From Lamellibrachia columna (taxonomy: Eukaryota > Annelida > Polychaeta > Sabellida > Siboglinidae): 64,000 bases of DNA. Shown here in pieces: positions 48,467 to 57,835 of the stretch; position 1 is the first letter of the stretch; every line of letters starts with the position of its first letter. The position numbers and the translations under genes are program-made. Below the pieces are notes generated by a model that saw only the letters and a program-made list of their open reading frames with translations, was not told the origin of the DNA and ran no database searches. Location of the stretch: positions 34,390,976 through 34,454,975 of the forward strand of contig OY759267.1 in NCBI GenBank assembly GCA_963662155.1. The letters are read 5' to 3'.

Positions 48467-48494
<28 letters not shown>
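48467..48494. repeat. (TA)n microsatellite
   Basis: Alternating TA of about 28 bp. Confidence 0.92.
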
Positions 48495-48497
<3 letters not shown>

Positions 48498-48587
48498 TTT
48501 TTATTTAATAAAACAATAAGTCTGTTTTACAGTTTATTTGTTTTTCTTCTTTGTTATAAGATTATAGGTTTATCTTCTCTAAACTTA

Positions 48588-48785
48588 GCGGGCCGCGGGC
48601 AGTGGGCTTACCCATCTTTGGCCCGCAGCTATGGGCCAGGCCTGGGCCTGAAACTTGAGGGCCGGCCCGGGTCTAAATTCTACTTTGCGGGCCTGGGCTG
48701 GGCTTGAAAATTTTTTGCGGGCCTGGACTCTAATAACTGCTAATTGCGGGCCGGACTTAGGATCAAATTCTAGGCCGGCGTAGGG
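48588..48785. mobile_element. GC-rich, GGGCC-repeat segment, possible hAT subterminal region
   Basis: Dense GGGCC/GGCCC words (GGGCCGCGGGC, GGGCCAGGCCTGGGCC, GGGCCTGGGCTGGGC) in an AT-rich setting resemble the subterminal repeats of some hAT elements. No terminal repeat pair or target duplication is seen. Confidence 0.3.
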
Positions 48786-48794
48786 CACTAGTGC

Positions 48795-49115
48795 GCACAT
48801 CTCTCTTCACTCCCTCATTCTCCTCTCTTCCATCTCTCCCCCACACTCTTCATCTCTCCCCTCTTACTCCTCGTCCCCCATCCTCTCGCTCCCTCTCTGC
48901 CTCCATCTTTCTATCTCACTCTCCCTCTCATATGTCTCTATCTCTCCTTCTCTTTCTCTTTCCCCCATCGCTCTGTCTCTCCACACTCTCCCATCCCTCT
49001 CACTTTCTCTCGCTCTATCCCTCCCTCTCTCTCTCCTCTTCCTCACCCCTCTCTCTCTCCTTCTCTTTTTCCCCTCTCTCTCCCTGTCTCTCATCTTCTC
49101 TTAATATCTTTCTCC
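48795..49115. repeat. pyrimidine-rich (CT)n tract, about 320 bp
   Basis: Almost purely C and T on the plus strand (CTCTCTCTCC, TCCCTCTC repeats). Frames through it are low-complexity artefacts. Confidence 0.9.
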
Positions 49116-50035
49116 ATGCTCTTCTATCTCCTATAATACTATGTCACAGAAATTTGTTTAAGGAATTTACCTGAAATATACAACTTTCTAAATAGATTCC
49201 CACTGTAGTGCCCCACTGGGAGAAACCCTGGGCTGGTTTCTGACAAAGAAAATACACTTCTTGTTTCTTCTTCAATATCATAAGCCTTTAAAAGAATCTT
49301 ACTGTACCCTTTTGATCAACGAGAAGACGAGTGATTCACTGGGTGTAAAATTGGCAATGTAGGTTATGTCAATTATTCTTTTAACTCTGTAATCTCATTT
49401 ATAAATGTTGCGTGGTGAACAAAGAAAACACATCACGTTGCAAGCTTTCTGCACAGCCCATAATTTTAATATGTATGTTTGTGGGTATGCATGTATAGCT
49501 TCATACAATATAATGTACGTGCATGCGAGCACACTCATATCCTGTATCACTGTAAGATGGATAACATAGTTAATCATTGAATGGATAATAAAGTGTATGA
49601 TCAATTTGATAATAAAATTGATGATGAAATTGATTATCAAAATGATGAACATTGGAAGAATGATGACCTGGCTGACCAAATGATCTACCAATTCCCAAAC
49701 ATCATTCGTTACAATTGTAATTGTCATGTTGATTAACGCGATGGATTCACAACGTGTTGCGACTAGGTGACCAGCCTCACTACCACTCCATGTTATCAAA
49801 TGGAGACCTAACAATAGAAGTGTTTTGGTCGTTCACTCCACACAGACTTAAGTGTGGACAGTGCTGGGCGGTTCAATATATCGCTCAATTGGCAACGTGT
49901 AAAGTGAACCAGGTACACGCAATTTGTACAATCGCCAAATTCAGGCTTTAGACGGACTAATAGGCCAACGGCGGCTGCAGTTGATTTCAGACTGAAGCGA
50001 GACTATTTGCCCCACATGACCTGTGCACAGTCCGC
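49116..50035. other. no recognisable gene
   Basis: A minus-strand 139-codon frame (49,395-49,814) is mostly AT-driven Ile/Asn repeats and is not supported. Confidence 0.45.
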
Positions 50036-50039
50036 TCAA

Positions 50040-50305
50040 CTATGGACCAAAGACGGACTGATTAGCCAACTTTGGATAAGCAGTGAATGCGGACCAAAGA
50101 CGGACTAATAGAGCAGTGTTGGTTGCAGTTACTATGGACACAAGATGGACTAGTAGATCACCATTGACTGCAGTGAATGCGGACCAAAGACAGACTAATA
50201 GATCACCGATGACCGCAGTGAATGAGGACCAAAGACAGACTAGTAGATCTCCGATGACCACAGTGAATGCGGACCAAAGATGGACTAGTAGATGAGTGTT
50301 GGCCT
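50040..50305. repeat. 45-bp minisatellite, about 6 copies, overlapping the 3' end of a serpin exon
   Basis: The unit contains GCGGACCAAAGACGGACTA, ATAGATCACCGATGACCGC and AGTGAAT. The period is a multiple of three, so a 15-residue repeat is open on both strands. The last degenerate copy covers the stop codon and last codons of the serpin exon (50,285-50,310), so the array seems to have grown from that exon end. Confidence 0.88.
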
Positions 50306-50489
50306 TAGTATTCTGCCGATCTGCAAGATGGCGCCCGTCTGTTCGCTGATGATGAAAAACATAAACGGGTAGTCGATGCAGAACATCTCATGCGCTCCTT
50401 CTGTCGTCTGGCAAGCCGATGACTTCAGTCCCTCGTCAAACTCAAGAGACACGTGAAGACATGTCACTCGAACAGGTTGTACGTGCCGT
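50285..50489 (-). pseudogene. serpin C-terminal exon (reactive-centre hinge to stop)
   Basis: After an acceptor (GATTTTGCAG) the minus frame reads VTCLHVSLEFDEG (strand 5A and hinge), a short loop (LKSSACQTTEGAHEM), then FCIDYPFMFFIISEQTGAI, LQIGRI and LRP. This is the serpin signature F..D.PF.FFI....G.I...GR...P, and a TAG stop closes the exon at 50,285. Serpins are protease inhibitors that trap the protease by cleavage of the loop. The loop here is shorter than the roughly 20-25 residues usual between hinge and FxxDHPF, and the hinge lacks the run of Ala seen in inhibitory members. With broken upstream exons this exon probably belongs to a pseudogene. Confidence 0.8.
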
Positions 50490-50549
50490 CTGCAAAATCA
50501 CAAAATACAGGTTACTGGATACCGCGTTATATAAGTACTGGATACCACG

Positions 50550-50564
50550 CTATATATATATACT

Positions 50565-50649
<85 letters not shown>
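50550..50649. repeat. (TA)n microsatellite, about 100 bp
   Basis: Almost uninterrupted TA alternation, the longest in the window. It cuts off the LINE endonuclease remnant next to it. Confidence 0.96.
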
Positions 50650-50654
<5 letters not shown>

Positions 50655-50655
<1 letters not shown>

Positions 50656-50985
50656 ATTACTCCTATTGTTAATGTTGAGTTCTTGGTAACTATGTTACAC
50701 CAAATTGCTTCCTCATAATCTGTTTCACTTTTCAGTGTTAGATTCTTTAATATATACAATTACTCTACCTCCCCTTCTCTCGTGCCTGTCCTTCCTAAAC
50801 ATTACATAACCTGTCAGTGCTAACTAAGCACCTACTATATTTTTATTTGCCCATAATTCTGTGGTACCTATTACATGAAGGTCAATATCTGCTACCATTA
50901 TGTCTAACTCACTTTTTTATTTACTATGTTCCTGACATTTAAACACACACATTTAAGTTAATTTTCCGAAATTATTGGTGAACAT
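50655..50985 (-). pseudogene. LINE endonuclease-domain remnant
   Basis: The minus strand reads KSELDIMVADIDLHVIGTTE, LWANKNIVGA*LALTGY, VMFRKDRHERRGGRVIVYIK and then, frameshifted, EAIWCNIVTKNSTLTIGVI. This is the order of an AP-endonuclease domain of CR1-like non-LTR elements (catalytic E in the TE.W motif, the GY..FR.DR..RGGG motif and the strand before the Y.P motif). Stops and the frameshift make it dead. It is truncated by the TA tract. Confidence 0.82.
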
Positions 50986-51418
50986 TTCTTTAGATGTGTA
51001 TTTGTGCTCCTTTGTACAGTAGAGGAACTTTAAGCAGCAAAGAAATGTTACATTAACAAAAGGTATGCAATGTATACATGTCATGATACGCATGGAAAAT
51101 AAAACTGCGTTTACAGGTTTATATCAGCCATATTACGTGCTAAAATAGATTGTAAACGACATGTTTCTAGCAGCCATAATAAATGCCAAAAGAAAACAAA
51201 TGTACATAATTTATTATCCCTTTACATATTTACATCAACGTAAAACATTACCAGTACACCTGCCCTGCAGTATGTAGTGCTCTGCCAACAAACATCTCAT
51301 CAGAAGTGTCTCTTGAATGGATCAAGGCAGTTTTAAAGACTCAACTTTGTATTATGGCGTATACTGAAAGTACTGCAGCGAAATTTTAGCCTTATTCAAC
51401 AAGATTGCCATCCCAAAC
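50986..51418. other. no recognisable feature
   Basis: AT-rich sequence between two LINE fragments. Confidence 0.5.
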
Positions 51419-52680
51419 AGCAAGTTCCAGATGGCAAATGAATAAGGAAGCCATTGGCTTATCGAGAGTCCAACAATTTTATCATCTATGTGTAGCCCGC
51501 CCTTATCAGATATCTGTCAATTCTATTTTTAAACATATTCACACTACTAGCATAAACACAATCATTTGGCAGTTTGTTCCATTCATTTATCACCCTCTGT
51601 GAGAAAGAGTACTTTCTCATGTCCAACCTACACTGCTCCTTAACTAATGCTGCTTTGTGTCCTCTGGTTCTACTGCCTTCTTTAAGTTTGAAAAACATAT
51701 TTTTTTTAACATCCTCATAACCATTCACTATTTTAAACACTTCTATTTGGTCTCCTCTTAGTCGCCTGGTCTCTAGTGCTGTCAAACCACATTGTAATAA
51801 GTGGCTTTCGTAACTAAGGTCTCTCAATTCTGGAATAATTTTAGTTGCTCTCCGTTGTATTCTTTCTAGCTTGTCTATGTCCTTTTTACGATATGGCTTC
51901 CATGCTTGAATACAATATTCCAAATGTGGTCTAACTATTGCTTTGAACAGGAATAAAATTAGCTGTTTCTCCTTATACATGATAGTTCTCCTAATTAGCC
52001 CTAGAACTTGATTTCCTTTCAAAGCAGCAATCCGACATTGCTCTGAAACTTTCATGTCAGCACTAAATGTTACTCCTAAGGCCTTTTCTTGTGTGGTTCC
52101 ATGTGTATGCATTTACACTTCCCAAAATTTAATAACATTAGCCATTTTTCTGACCATTTAACTAATTTATCTAGATCATTCTGTAAACTTTGTTTATCTG
52201 TAACATTAGTAACCTTTCTGAATACTTTTGTGTCATCTGCAGATTTAAGTATTTTGCTAGATATGTCATCTTCCAAATCATTTATATATATTAAAAACAA
52301 TATAGGTCCTAATACTGATCCCTGTGGTACCCCTCTCAGAACAGAATTCCAGTTTGAAATCTCACCACCTACTATTACTCTGTCTTTTGTGTGTAAGCCA
52401 CTCTACTATCCAGTTGATTATATCATTGCCTATACCATGGGCTTTTAGTTTAAGTAACAGTCGTTGATGTGGCACTTTATTGAAAGCTTTCTGAAAATCT
52501 AAGTAGATAACATCCACTGGTAACCCGTCATCTACCCACTTTGTAATTTCTTCAAAAAAACATCAGAAATTGGTTAGACATAACTTTGCTTTCAGGAACC
52601 TGTGTTGAGATGTATTTATTAATTTATGGTGTCTAATTAATGTTTCGAGTCTTAATTTATGTTTAAATTGTTTTAACAAA
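51419..52680 (-). pseudogene. LINE reverse transcriptase, CR1-like, 5'-truncated
   Basis: Minus strand, from 52,680: QHRFLKAKLCLTNF, FFEEITKWVDDGLPVDVIYL then DFQKAFNKVPHQRLL (palm motif A intact), HGIGNDIINWI, MFLIYINDLEDD, then ILKSADDTKVFRKV where the catalytic FADD is SADD. Then a long open C-terminal frame (51,486-52,112) contains RPHLEYCIQAWKPYRKKDID and KLERIQRRATKIIPEL. At least one internal stop and two frame changes are present. It lies inside the serpin locus, between the last two recognisable serpin exons. The sequence at 51,419-51,489 is shared with the 3' end of the LINE at 62,447, marking the family's 3' region. Confidence 0.88.
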
Positions 52681-52699
52681 CTACATATATATATATAGG

Positions 52700-53045
52700 T
52701 CGTGGTGGGGTGGTCACAGGTTTGTGGGTGACCTTGTGGCGAAATGGCCCCACCTGTTTGTAATTAAATTTGTGTATTGGTGGTGGAATGTCTGTATTCT
52801 TTGCATTACATGTTCATGACGACTTTTTGATGTATATATGTTATCGTCATGCTTGTAGGAATGTGGGCTCTGAGAAACTTGCCGGACGGGGCTGTACATG
52901 TGTTCAGTTCCTGTCTGGTTTGCTTTGAGGAGCTCACATTCCTGTTAATATTCTTCCCAAAGTGGCTGCGTGATAAGCAGTCCACTTTGCAATAAAAAAC
53001 GTCATTTATTTGGCCTGTTTCAATTCACTGCTACATCGGACTTGT
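52700..53045. mobile_element. possible LTR-like insert
   Basis: Single-copy sequence of about 340 bp containing CAATAAAAAACG (polyadenylation-like) followed by GCCTGTTTC and GCTACATCGGAC. The layout resembles an LTR 3' half, but no paired LTR, primer site or convincing target duplication is seen. Confidence 0.25.
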
Positions 53046-53057
53046 GTTGGTTATTGC

Positions 53058-53059
<2 letters not shown>

Positions 53060-53094
<35 letters not shown>
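53060..53094. repeat. (TA)n microsatellite
   Basis: About 35 bp of alternating TA. Confidence 0.93.
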
Positions 53095-53097
<3 letters not shown>

Positions 53098-53254
53098 TGT
53101 TAAAACAATTTAGTTTGGCCTTAAACATAAATTAAGATAGAAAAAGATATCAATAAATTAGGCTAAAATGTTGCTGCAGTAATTTCAGTATACGCCATAA
53201 TATATACACACATAATACTTATATATACATACATATAATATATACACATACATA

Positions 53255-53560
53255 TATTAACTTTTTTATACTTATTCCAATTTATTTTATAGATTAATTA
53301 ACTTGTCTTAGCTGATGGATAGCGATTTATCTGAATTAACATTTATCTTAACATTTAAACTAACTATCTTTAATCTACTGATGTTTATACAGTCGTACTA
53401 TCTTAATTTATTTATTCTTATTTAAAATTTATATATATTCTATATATATATATATATTAACGTCTTTGTTTATACTTATTCTAATTTATTTTGTGGATAA
53501 ATTAACTTGTTTTATACAGTTGTATTATCTTAATTAATTTATTCTTATTTAAAAATTGCT
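53255..53560. repeat. AT-rich direct duplication, about 200-bp spacing
   Basis: Words such as TATACTTATTC.AATTTATTTT and TTTATACAGT.GTA.TATCTT occur once near 53,255-53,430 and again near 53,457-53,560. Confidence 0.65.
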
Positions 53561-53654
53561 TATTTGGCACTATATATGCATTAGATTTATGTACAGAGCT
53601 GAGAAACTTTTTAGATATGGCGCTATATAAAATAAATATTATTTTTATTATTAC

Positions 53655-53763
53655 CTTGATGTATGAGGAAGCCAGCAGTTGGAGCCACATGTCTCAATGA
53701 TAGTTGTCGGTAGGACATCCATGATTCGTCTGTGGGACTTCTTTGCCATCTAATGGTTAATCT
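53655..53763 (-). pseudogene. serpin helix F exon remnant with nonsense codon and frameshift
   Basis: On the minus strand, after TATTCTAG, the frame reads INH, TAG, then MAKKSHRRIMDVLPTTIIE. This fits the serpin helix F segment IN.WV...T..KI.DLLP...I, with the conserved Trp codon changed to a stop. After a 1-base frame change it continues WLQLLASSYIK to a donor (AAG|GTAATA), matching the strand 3A pattern L.L.NA.YFK that often ends an exon. The two lesions mean a functional serpin could not be made through this exon. It is the third recognisable exon of the locus in transcription order. Confidence 0.72.
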
Positions 53764-53822
53764 CTAGAATATAACAGAACATTGGAAATATTACCCCGAA
53801 AATGATCTGAATATTAATGGCC

Positions 53823-53972
53823 TAGTGTGCCTAGAGTGGCCTCACGTGCATAGAGTGGCTTTGTGTGCCTAGGGTGGCCTTGTGTGCCTAGAGGGGGCTT
53901 GTGTGCCCTCATGTGCCTAGAGTGGCCTTGTGTGCCTAGAGTGGCCTCGTGTGCCTAGAGTGGCTTTGTGTG
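53823..53972. repeat. 20-bp minisatellite, about 7 copies
   Basis: The unit is TGTGCCTAGAGTGGCCTTG with small variants (CTCACG, GCTTTG). Confidence 0.9.
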
Positions 53973-54570
53973 CAACAAATAGAATGCATTTTGTTTGTTT
54001 TTCAAAATTAGAAAGGAAGAAGAGCATTTCCTCCAAAAAGCAAGACCAGGGGTAAAATGGTATTTCCATGTGTACATGTCATAAACAATGTTTATTGTAC
54101 GACAGCAAATAATAAACTGACTACATACGCATTTGCTTAAATAAGACAACCCCATTCAGAAATTATAATTAAAAACAACAAAATATTTGAATGACCAACT
54201 TCGAATTCTACCAGTTTCAGATATTACCGCAATGACGTCATAAATATCGCAATGACATCACACGCACGATCTGCAACCGTTCTTTTATTCTTAGCCGCTA
54301 GGTGGCGTATGTGTTGTGAATATTTTCTATAGGAACAGAGGGTAGGATCGCACTGTACAACTGATTTGCTGCAATGTGCTCTCAGAATGTAATCCATAAT
54401 ATTTTACACACACGCAGAATACCATATCAACAGCACAAATCAGAACGTTACTTAAACAGTGAGATCAGCATTCTCAGTGCAGGTAATACCATCAGTGTCG
54501 TCTGAGACAGAGAACCATGTAGACAGTACTGGTTTACCATCTTTCATGTTACATATGATTCATGAACAAT
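53973..54570. other. no recognisable feature
   Basis: I looked here for the missing serpin exon (helices C to E) on the minus strand and did not find it. Confidence 0.45.
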
Positions 54571-54579
54571 CAACAGATG

Positions 54580-54845
54580 ACTGAAAGATAAAGGCAGACA
54601 ATGACTGATATACATCAACAGTTTAAACAAATTACTGAAATATAGAGGCAGGCAGTGACTGATATACATCAACAGTTTAAACAAATGACTGAAATATAGA
54701 GTCAGACAATGACTGATATACATCAACAGTTAAAACAAATGACTGAAAGATAGAGGCAGACAATGACTGATATACATCAACAGTTACAACAAATGACTGA
54801 AAAATAGAGGCAGACAATGACTGATATACATCAATGGTTTAAACA
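54580..54845. repeat. 54-bp minisatellite, about 5 copies
   Basis: The unit contains GACTGATATACATCAACAG, TTTAAACAAATGACTG and AAATATAGAGGCAGACAAT. The 18-residue minus-strand repeat frame through it is a by-product of a period divisible by three. Confidence 0.92.
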
Positions 54846-55049
54846 AGTGATTTGGATGACCAGCAAATAACTATTAAATAAGCAAGATGAATATTAATTA
54901 TCGTAGCTGCTAAATAAAAAATGCTATTCATCAAGGAAGTTATCTGCACTAAAATGACTGTTGTTGCCATCGTCATAGTAACTATTGCGTGTAACATAAC
55001 TAATGTTTTACCTGCAGGCGACACCAGACTACCAGAACATGCTGAACAG

Positions 55050-55198
55050 CTGCAAAGTAATGCTCCTATATATACGGTATGATACTCCCCACCATTAAGT
55101 ACTTCGCCACTGTCACAACTTACATTACAAAGTAATGCTCCTATATATATGATATGATACTCCCCGCCACTAAGTACTTCGCCACTGCCACAACTTAC
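55050..55198. repeat. about 75-bp direct duplication, 2 copies
   Basis: AAAGTAATGCTCCTATATA to CACAACTTACATT occurs twice in a row. The second copy's end forms the splice donor region of the adjacent serpin exon, so part of that intron/exon edge was duplicated. Confidence 0.88.
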
Positions 55199-55346
55199 AT
55201 TTGATGTACAGATTCTGCATGTGTCGTCCACTGACCCGGCAGATATCATCCCACGTCACTCCCTGGCACATCATTCTGAGCCCCACACTAAGGCTGACTG
55301 GAGCAAAGACTACGTTTCCTGACCTCTTCCCGTCCTTAATGAACTC
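55199..55346 (-). pseudogene. serpin helix A/B exon
   Basis: On the minus strand, after TCTTTAG, the frame is open for 49 codons: EFIKDGKRSGNVVFAPVSLS, VGLRMMCQGVTWDDICRVSG, then HMQNLYIK. It ends at a good donor (AAAT|GTAAGT). It matches the N-terminal serpin pattern GNV.FSP.S(I/L)S..L.M...G....(D/E)(E/D)I. No lesion is seen in this exon. It belongs to the same remnant as the exons at 50,285, 53,655 and 56,058. The exon encoding the following helices C to E was not found. Confidence 0.8.
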
Positions 55347-55349
55347 CTA

Positions 55350-55780
55350 AAGACACAGAGAATGCAGACATGAAGGAACTGGACATCAGCTGATCACACA
55401 AACCTTTCTCTTAATGCAACCAAGAGATAAATGAGCTGATATGTTGTCTCCACTTGTAAAGGTTCAGACATCTCCTGAATACTCATGAAACTCCACGTCT
55501 TATTACTTGCCAAGTGTCGTATCAGTAAAACTCACGTAGCACTCACACTTAAATATAGTCAAGTCAATGTACATTATGTAGTTGAATAAGAAAACATTTT
55601 CGTACTGAATGATAATTATAACAATTAACCACATAATTCATAGATTAAATAGAAATGACCATCGATAACAAGACTTTATATTATTTTGAATGATTATAAC
55701 ATAATTTATCTCAGTCCGTTTTTACCTAAATGTTGTTAGACACTGCTAGACATGACCCTTTGAACAATGTTATAAATAAT
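55350..55780. other. intron-like sequence without recognisable feature
   Basis: It lies between the two 5' serpin exons. Nothing else is supported. Confidence 0.5.
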
Positions 55781-55781
55781 C

Positions 55782-55965
55782 ATGAGGGGAGGGGAGAGGT
55801 GGGGGGAGGGGTTGGGGTGAGGAGGTGGAGAGGTAAGGGGAGGGGTGGGGGTGAGGAGGGGGAGAAGTGGAGTGTGGAGATAGACAGACAGGGAGGGGAG
55901 GGTAGGGGGTGAGGGAGACACAGAGAAAGACAGAGAGAAAGACACAGGCAGGGAGGAGGAGGTTA
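55782..55965. repeat. purine-rich G-run tract (plus strand)
   Basis: Repeated GGGGAGGGG, GGTGGGGG and GAGGAGG words give many closely spaced G runs, then (GA)n. The strand has G-quadruplex potential and lies within the serpin intron. Confidence 0.88.
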
Positions 55966-56057
55966 TATTCTGGTTCGTACATGCATACTCACACACATGT
56001 TCGCACGTACACAAACTAAGACTTAGAAGAGATCAATCATGTGGTGCCACCTGGTAC

Positions 56058-56295
56058 TGAGACATAATGGTTGATAGCTCGCGACAGACGCAGGAGATGG
56101 GAGTGAGTCATGTATGGCGACCTGTCAGTTGACACCGTTCCATTGGTCGTTTCACCTGTCGCCTTGTCACCTGTTGCTGCGGAGATGGTCACTTGGTCCT
56201 TTGACGATCCACCTCCCATGGTGGCGACATCTGTCGGATGGGCATGCATCGTTCTGGCAATGATGAAATGTTTTTGTTGTAGGTAGTTCTTTGAT
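56058..56295 (-). pseudogene. probable 5' coding exon of the serpin remnant
   Basis: On the minus strand an acceptor (GGTTTCAG) precedes an open frame. An ATG in perfect Kozak context (GCCACCATGG, ATG at 56,219-56,217) starts MGGGSSKDQVTISAATGD, then a Thr-rich stretch and SHLLRLSRAINHYVS, resembling the start of serpin helix A. A donor TCA|GTACCAG would leave phase 0 and join the exon at 55,346 in frame. Another donor 7 bp on would not. No signal peptide is seen, so an intracellular serpin would be implied. MGGGSS also fits the loose N-myristoylation pattern. Assignment rests on position, phase and the helix A match. Confidence 0.5.
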
Positions 56296-56399
56296 CTGAA
56301 ACCACGGCATATATATATACACTGTTTATTACTATTTGACCTGATAACTATGATGATGAACACATAGACAACAACATTTGACATTCAGAAACATAGCCA

Positions 56400-56805
56400 A
56401 GATAATCCATCCTGGGGTCTGAAAGTGACATATAACATCCAGCGCGCTGATGCAGCTATAGTCTAACACTGAACTGAAGTATCCATATAGGTCTCCACCA
56501 TTAAAAAACCTTGTGCTATCATATTTAAATGCTTTAAATTACATTACATGCCTCAGCATGTATACCTTACATTGCTAGCCACCCCAGCTAGCTGCTCAAC
56601 CCTGCCATTGTTTCAATGTCTGTGTGAGCTGATAAGACACGTGGACTGAGGGGAAGGTGGGGGCTTCACAAGGCAAATATCATCATCAACTATACATAAA
56701 ATGTCTTTGTTACTTTTGTTACTTTTACTAGGGACAGTGCCAAGAACTGCTAGTCTGAGTCTTCACTCTTACCCAGACCAGTTTCCATAAAAGGCCACAT
56801 TTAAA
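56400..56805. other. no recognisable feature
   Basis: It may contain upstream sequence of the serpin remnant. No promoter motif stands out. Confidence 0.4.
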
Positions 56806-56809
56806 AATA

Positions 56810-56910
56810 CAGTAGAACCCTCGATGTGGCCACCCGTTGTCATATTTACACCTCTGTAATCTGACCACTTTTTTTGTCACATGGGTGGCCTATTTAGAAG
56901 GACCTTACTG
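56810..56910. mobile_element. possible short MITE with imperfect terminal inverted repeats
   Basis: CAGTAGAACCCTCG...GGCCACCC at the left faces GGGTGGCC...GGACCTTACTG at the right in inverted orientation, about 100 bp in all. The end style recalls pogo/Tigger elements (CAGTA.AACC). No clean TA target duplication is seen. Confidence 0.35.
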
Positions 56911-56915
56911 TGAAT

Positions 56916-57300
56916 GTATTGCAAAAATAACTTGAATAAGAAAAAGTAGTTTTTATTTTTATGTATTTGTCTGGTAGTCACTGTGCTGACCACAAAAGAA
57001 CTGCCAAGTTTACTGGACAACCTTGTCACTTTAACTGAGGTGACACTTGAAATAACATATTAGTGACTTGACAGTATTACAAAGTTGATGACATTACCAA
57101 GTCACACAGTCCTACCTGAAGAATTCCATTATCCTGTTCCTGACTGTGCAGTCGGAATATACAAACACTCCTTGCCAGCACTCTGCTGCGACATGACCAG
57201 CCTGGTGGCGCACTCTATGAACATGATCAGACATCATGTCACCTTGGGATCAAGCGTGACACTATGACCTGTCTTCTCAACATGAATGATTCTCATGTTC
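56916..57300. repeat. duplicated segment, first copy
   Basis: From ATGTATTGCAAAAATAAC through ACACAGTC.TACCTGAAGA the sequence recurs at 59,345-59,770 with moderate divergence. Both copies contain a possible minus-strand donor (TTCTTCAG|GTA.GACTGTGTG) after a frame sharing residues such as SQQS..K.CL. It may be a duplicated exon of an unidentified gene, now with stops. Confidence 0.6.
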
Positions 57301-57309
57301 CAGGCGACT

Positions 57310-57827
57310 TCATCCTGTGGCGATGGATTGACAGGTTTATCCAGGTAAATGCAGCCACTCCTATGAATTACAATGAACAGAGCTGAGAGATTGTTACAGA
57401 GGAACACTGCAGTTATATGATATTGTTACTGCCCTCATTAGTCATTACACACAAGTTTGATGCGCACTGGTGCACACAAACATTTCTAACTGAAACCAAT
57501 AAACACTTTGCAATTTTATGGTCCACAATGACAAGACATTTTGTTAGGACACACAACTATAATTTCACCATGTACAGTGCTGCCTCAGAGTGAATATCGT
57601 ACAAATTATGTTGAAATCACAAAAAGCAGGTTCACCACAGAAGTCTCCCAACAGGCCACAAAAGTGATGAGCTGTCAGCAGGTGTCACTGTATATGAAGT
57701 TTTTCTCACATGTAAATTAGGTATGGGGTCTAAATGCACTTGGTCAAATACAAAGAGTTTGTGGAATGCACACAAATTATGTGCACAGCGGTATACATTC
57801 CCACTGCGTCACATATAAACAGATAGA
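57310..57827. other. no recognisable feature
   Basis: Single-copy AT-rich sequence up to the hAT-type element. Confidence 0.5.
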
Positions 57828-57835
57828 CTGGGCAG

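Larger units (their letters stand above)
52660..53150. other. inverted repeat arms flanking a 0.4-kb insert with TA tracts
   Basis: AATTGTTTTAACAAAC (about 52,663-52,681) is the reverse complement of GTTTGTTAAAACAATT (about 53,095-53,111), and similarity continues outward into AAACATAAATTAAG. TA tracts adjoin both arms on the inside. The right arm is an inverted piece of the LINE RT sequence on the left. Confidence 0.7.

Noticed and set aside
48255..48707. 150-codon plus-strand frame with Tyr-Ile repeats
   Set aside because: It runs through two TA microsatellites and GC-rich repeat sequence. Only its first part (the hAT-like exon) has a credible pattern.
48791..49174. 127-codon Ser/Leu-rich plus frame and its Arg/Glu-rich antisense
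   Set aside because: Both are products of a CT-rich low-complexity tract.
49395..49814. 139-codon minus frame with an Ile-rich membrane-like stretch
   Set aside because: The hydrophobic part comes from an AT-rich repetitive stretch (GATGAAATTGATTATC-type). No splice signal or family supports it.
50419..50759. Three overlapping frames with long Tyr-Ile runs
   Set aside because: They are translations of the 100-bp TA tract. Only the flanking serpin and endonuclease pieces are meaningful.
52700..53045. Solo LTR of a retrotransposon
   Set aside because: The polyadenylation-like signal is suggestive, but I found no target duplication, paired LTR or internal region. Kept only as a low-confidence feature.
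54839..55249. 136-codon minus frame with repeated Cys pattern
   Set aside because: The repeat in the peptide comes from a 75-bp DNA duplication next to the serpin exon. The serpin exon itself reads in a different frame.
55730..56014. Gly/Arg-rich plus frame and Pro/Leu/Ser-rich minus frame
   Set aside because: They are translations of the purine-rich G-run tract within the serpin intron.
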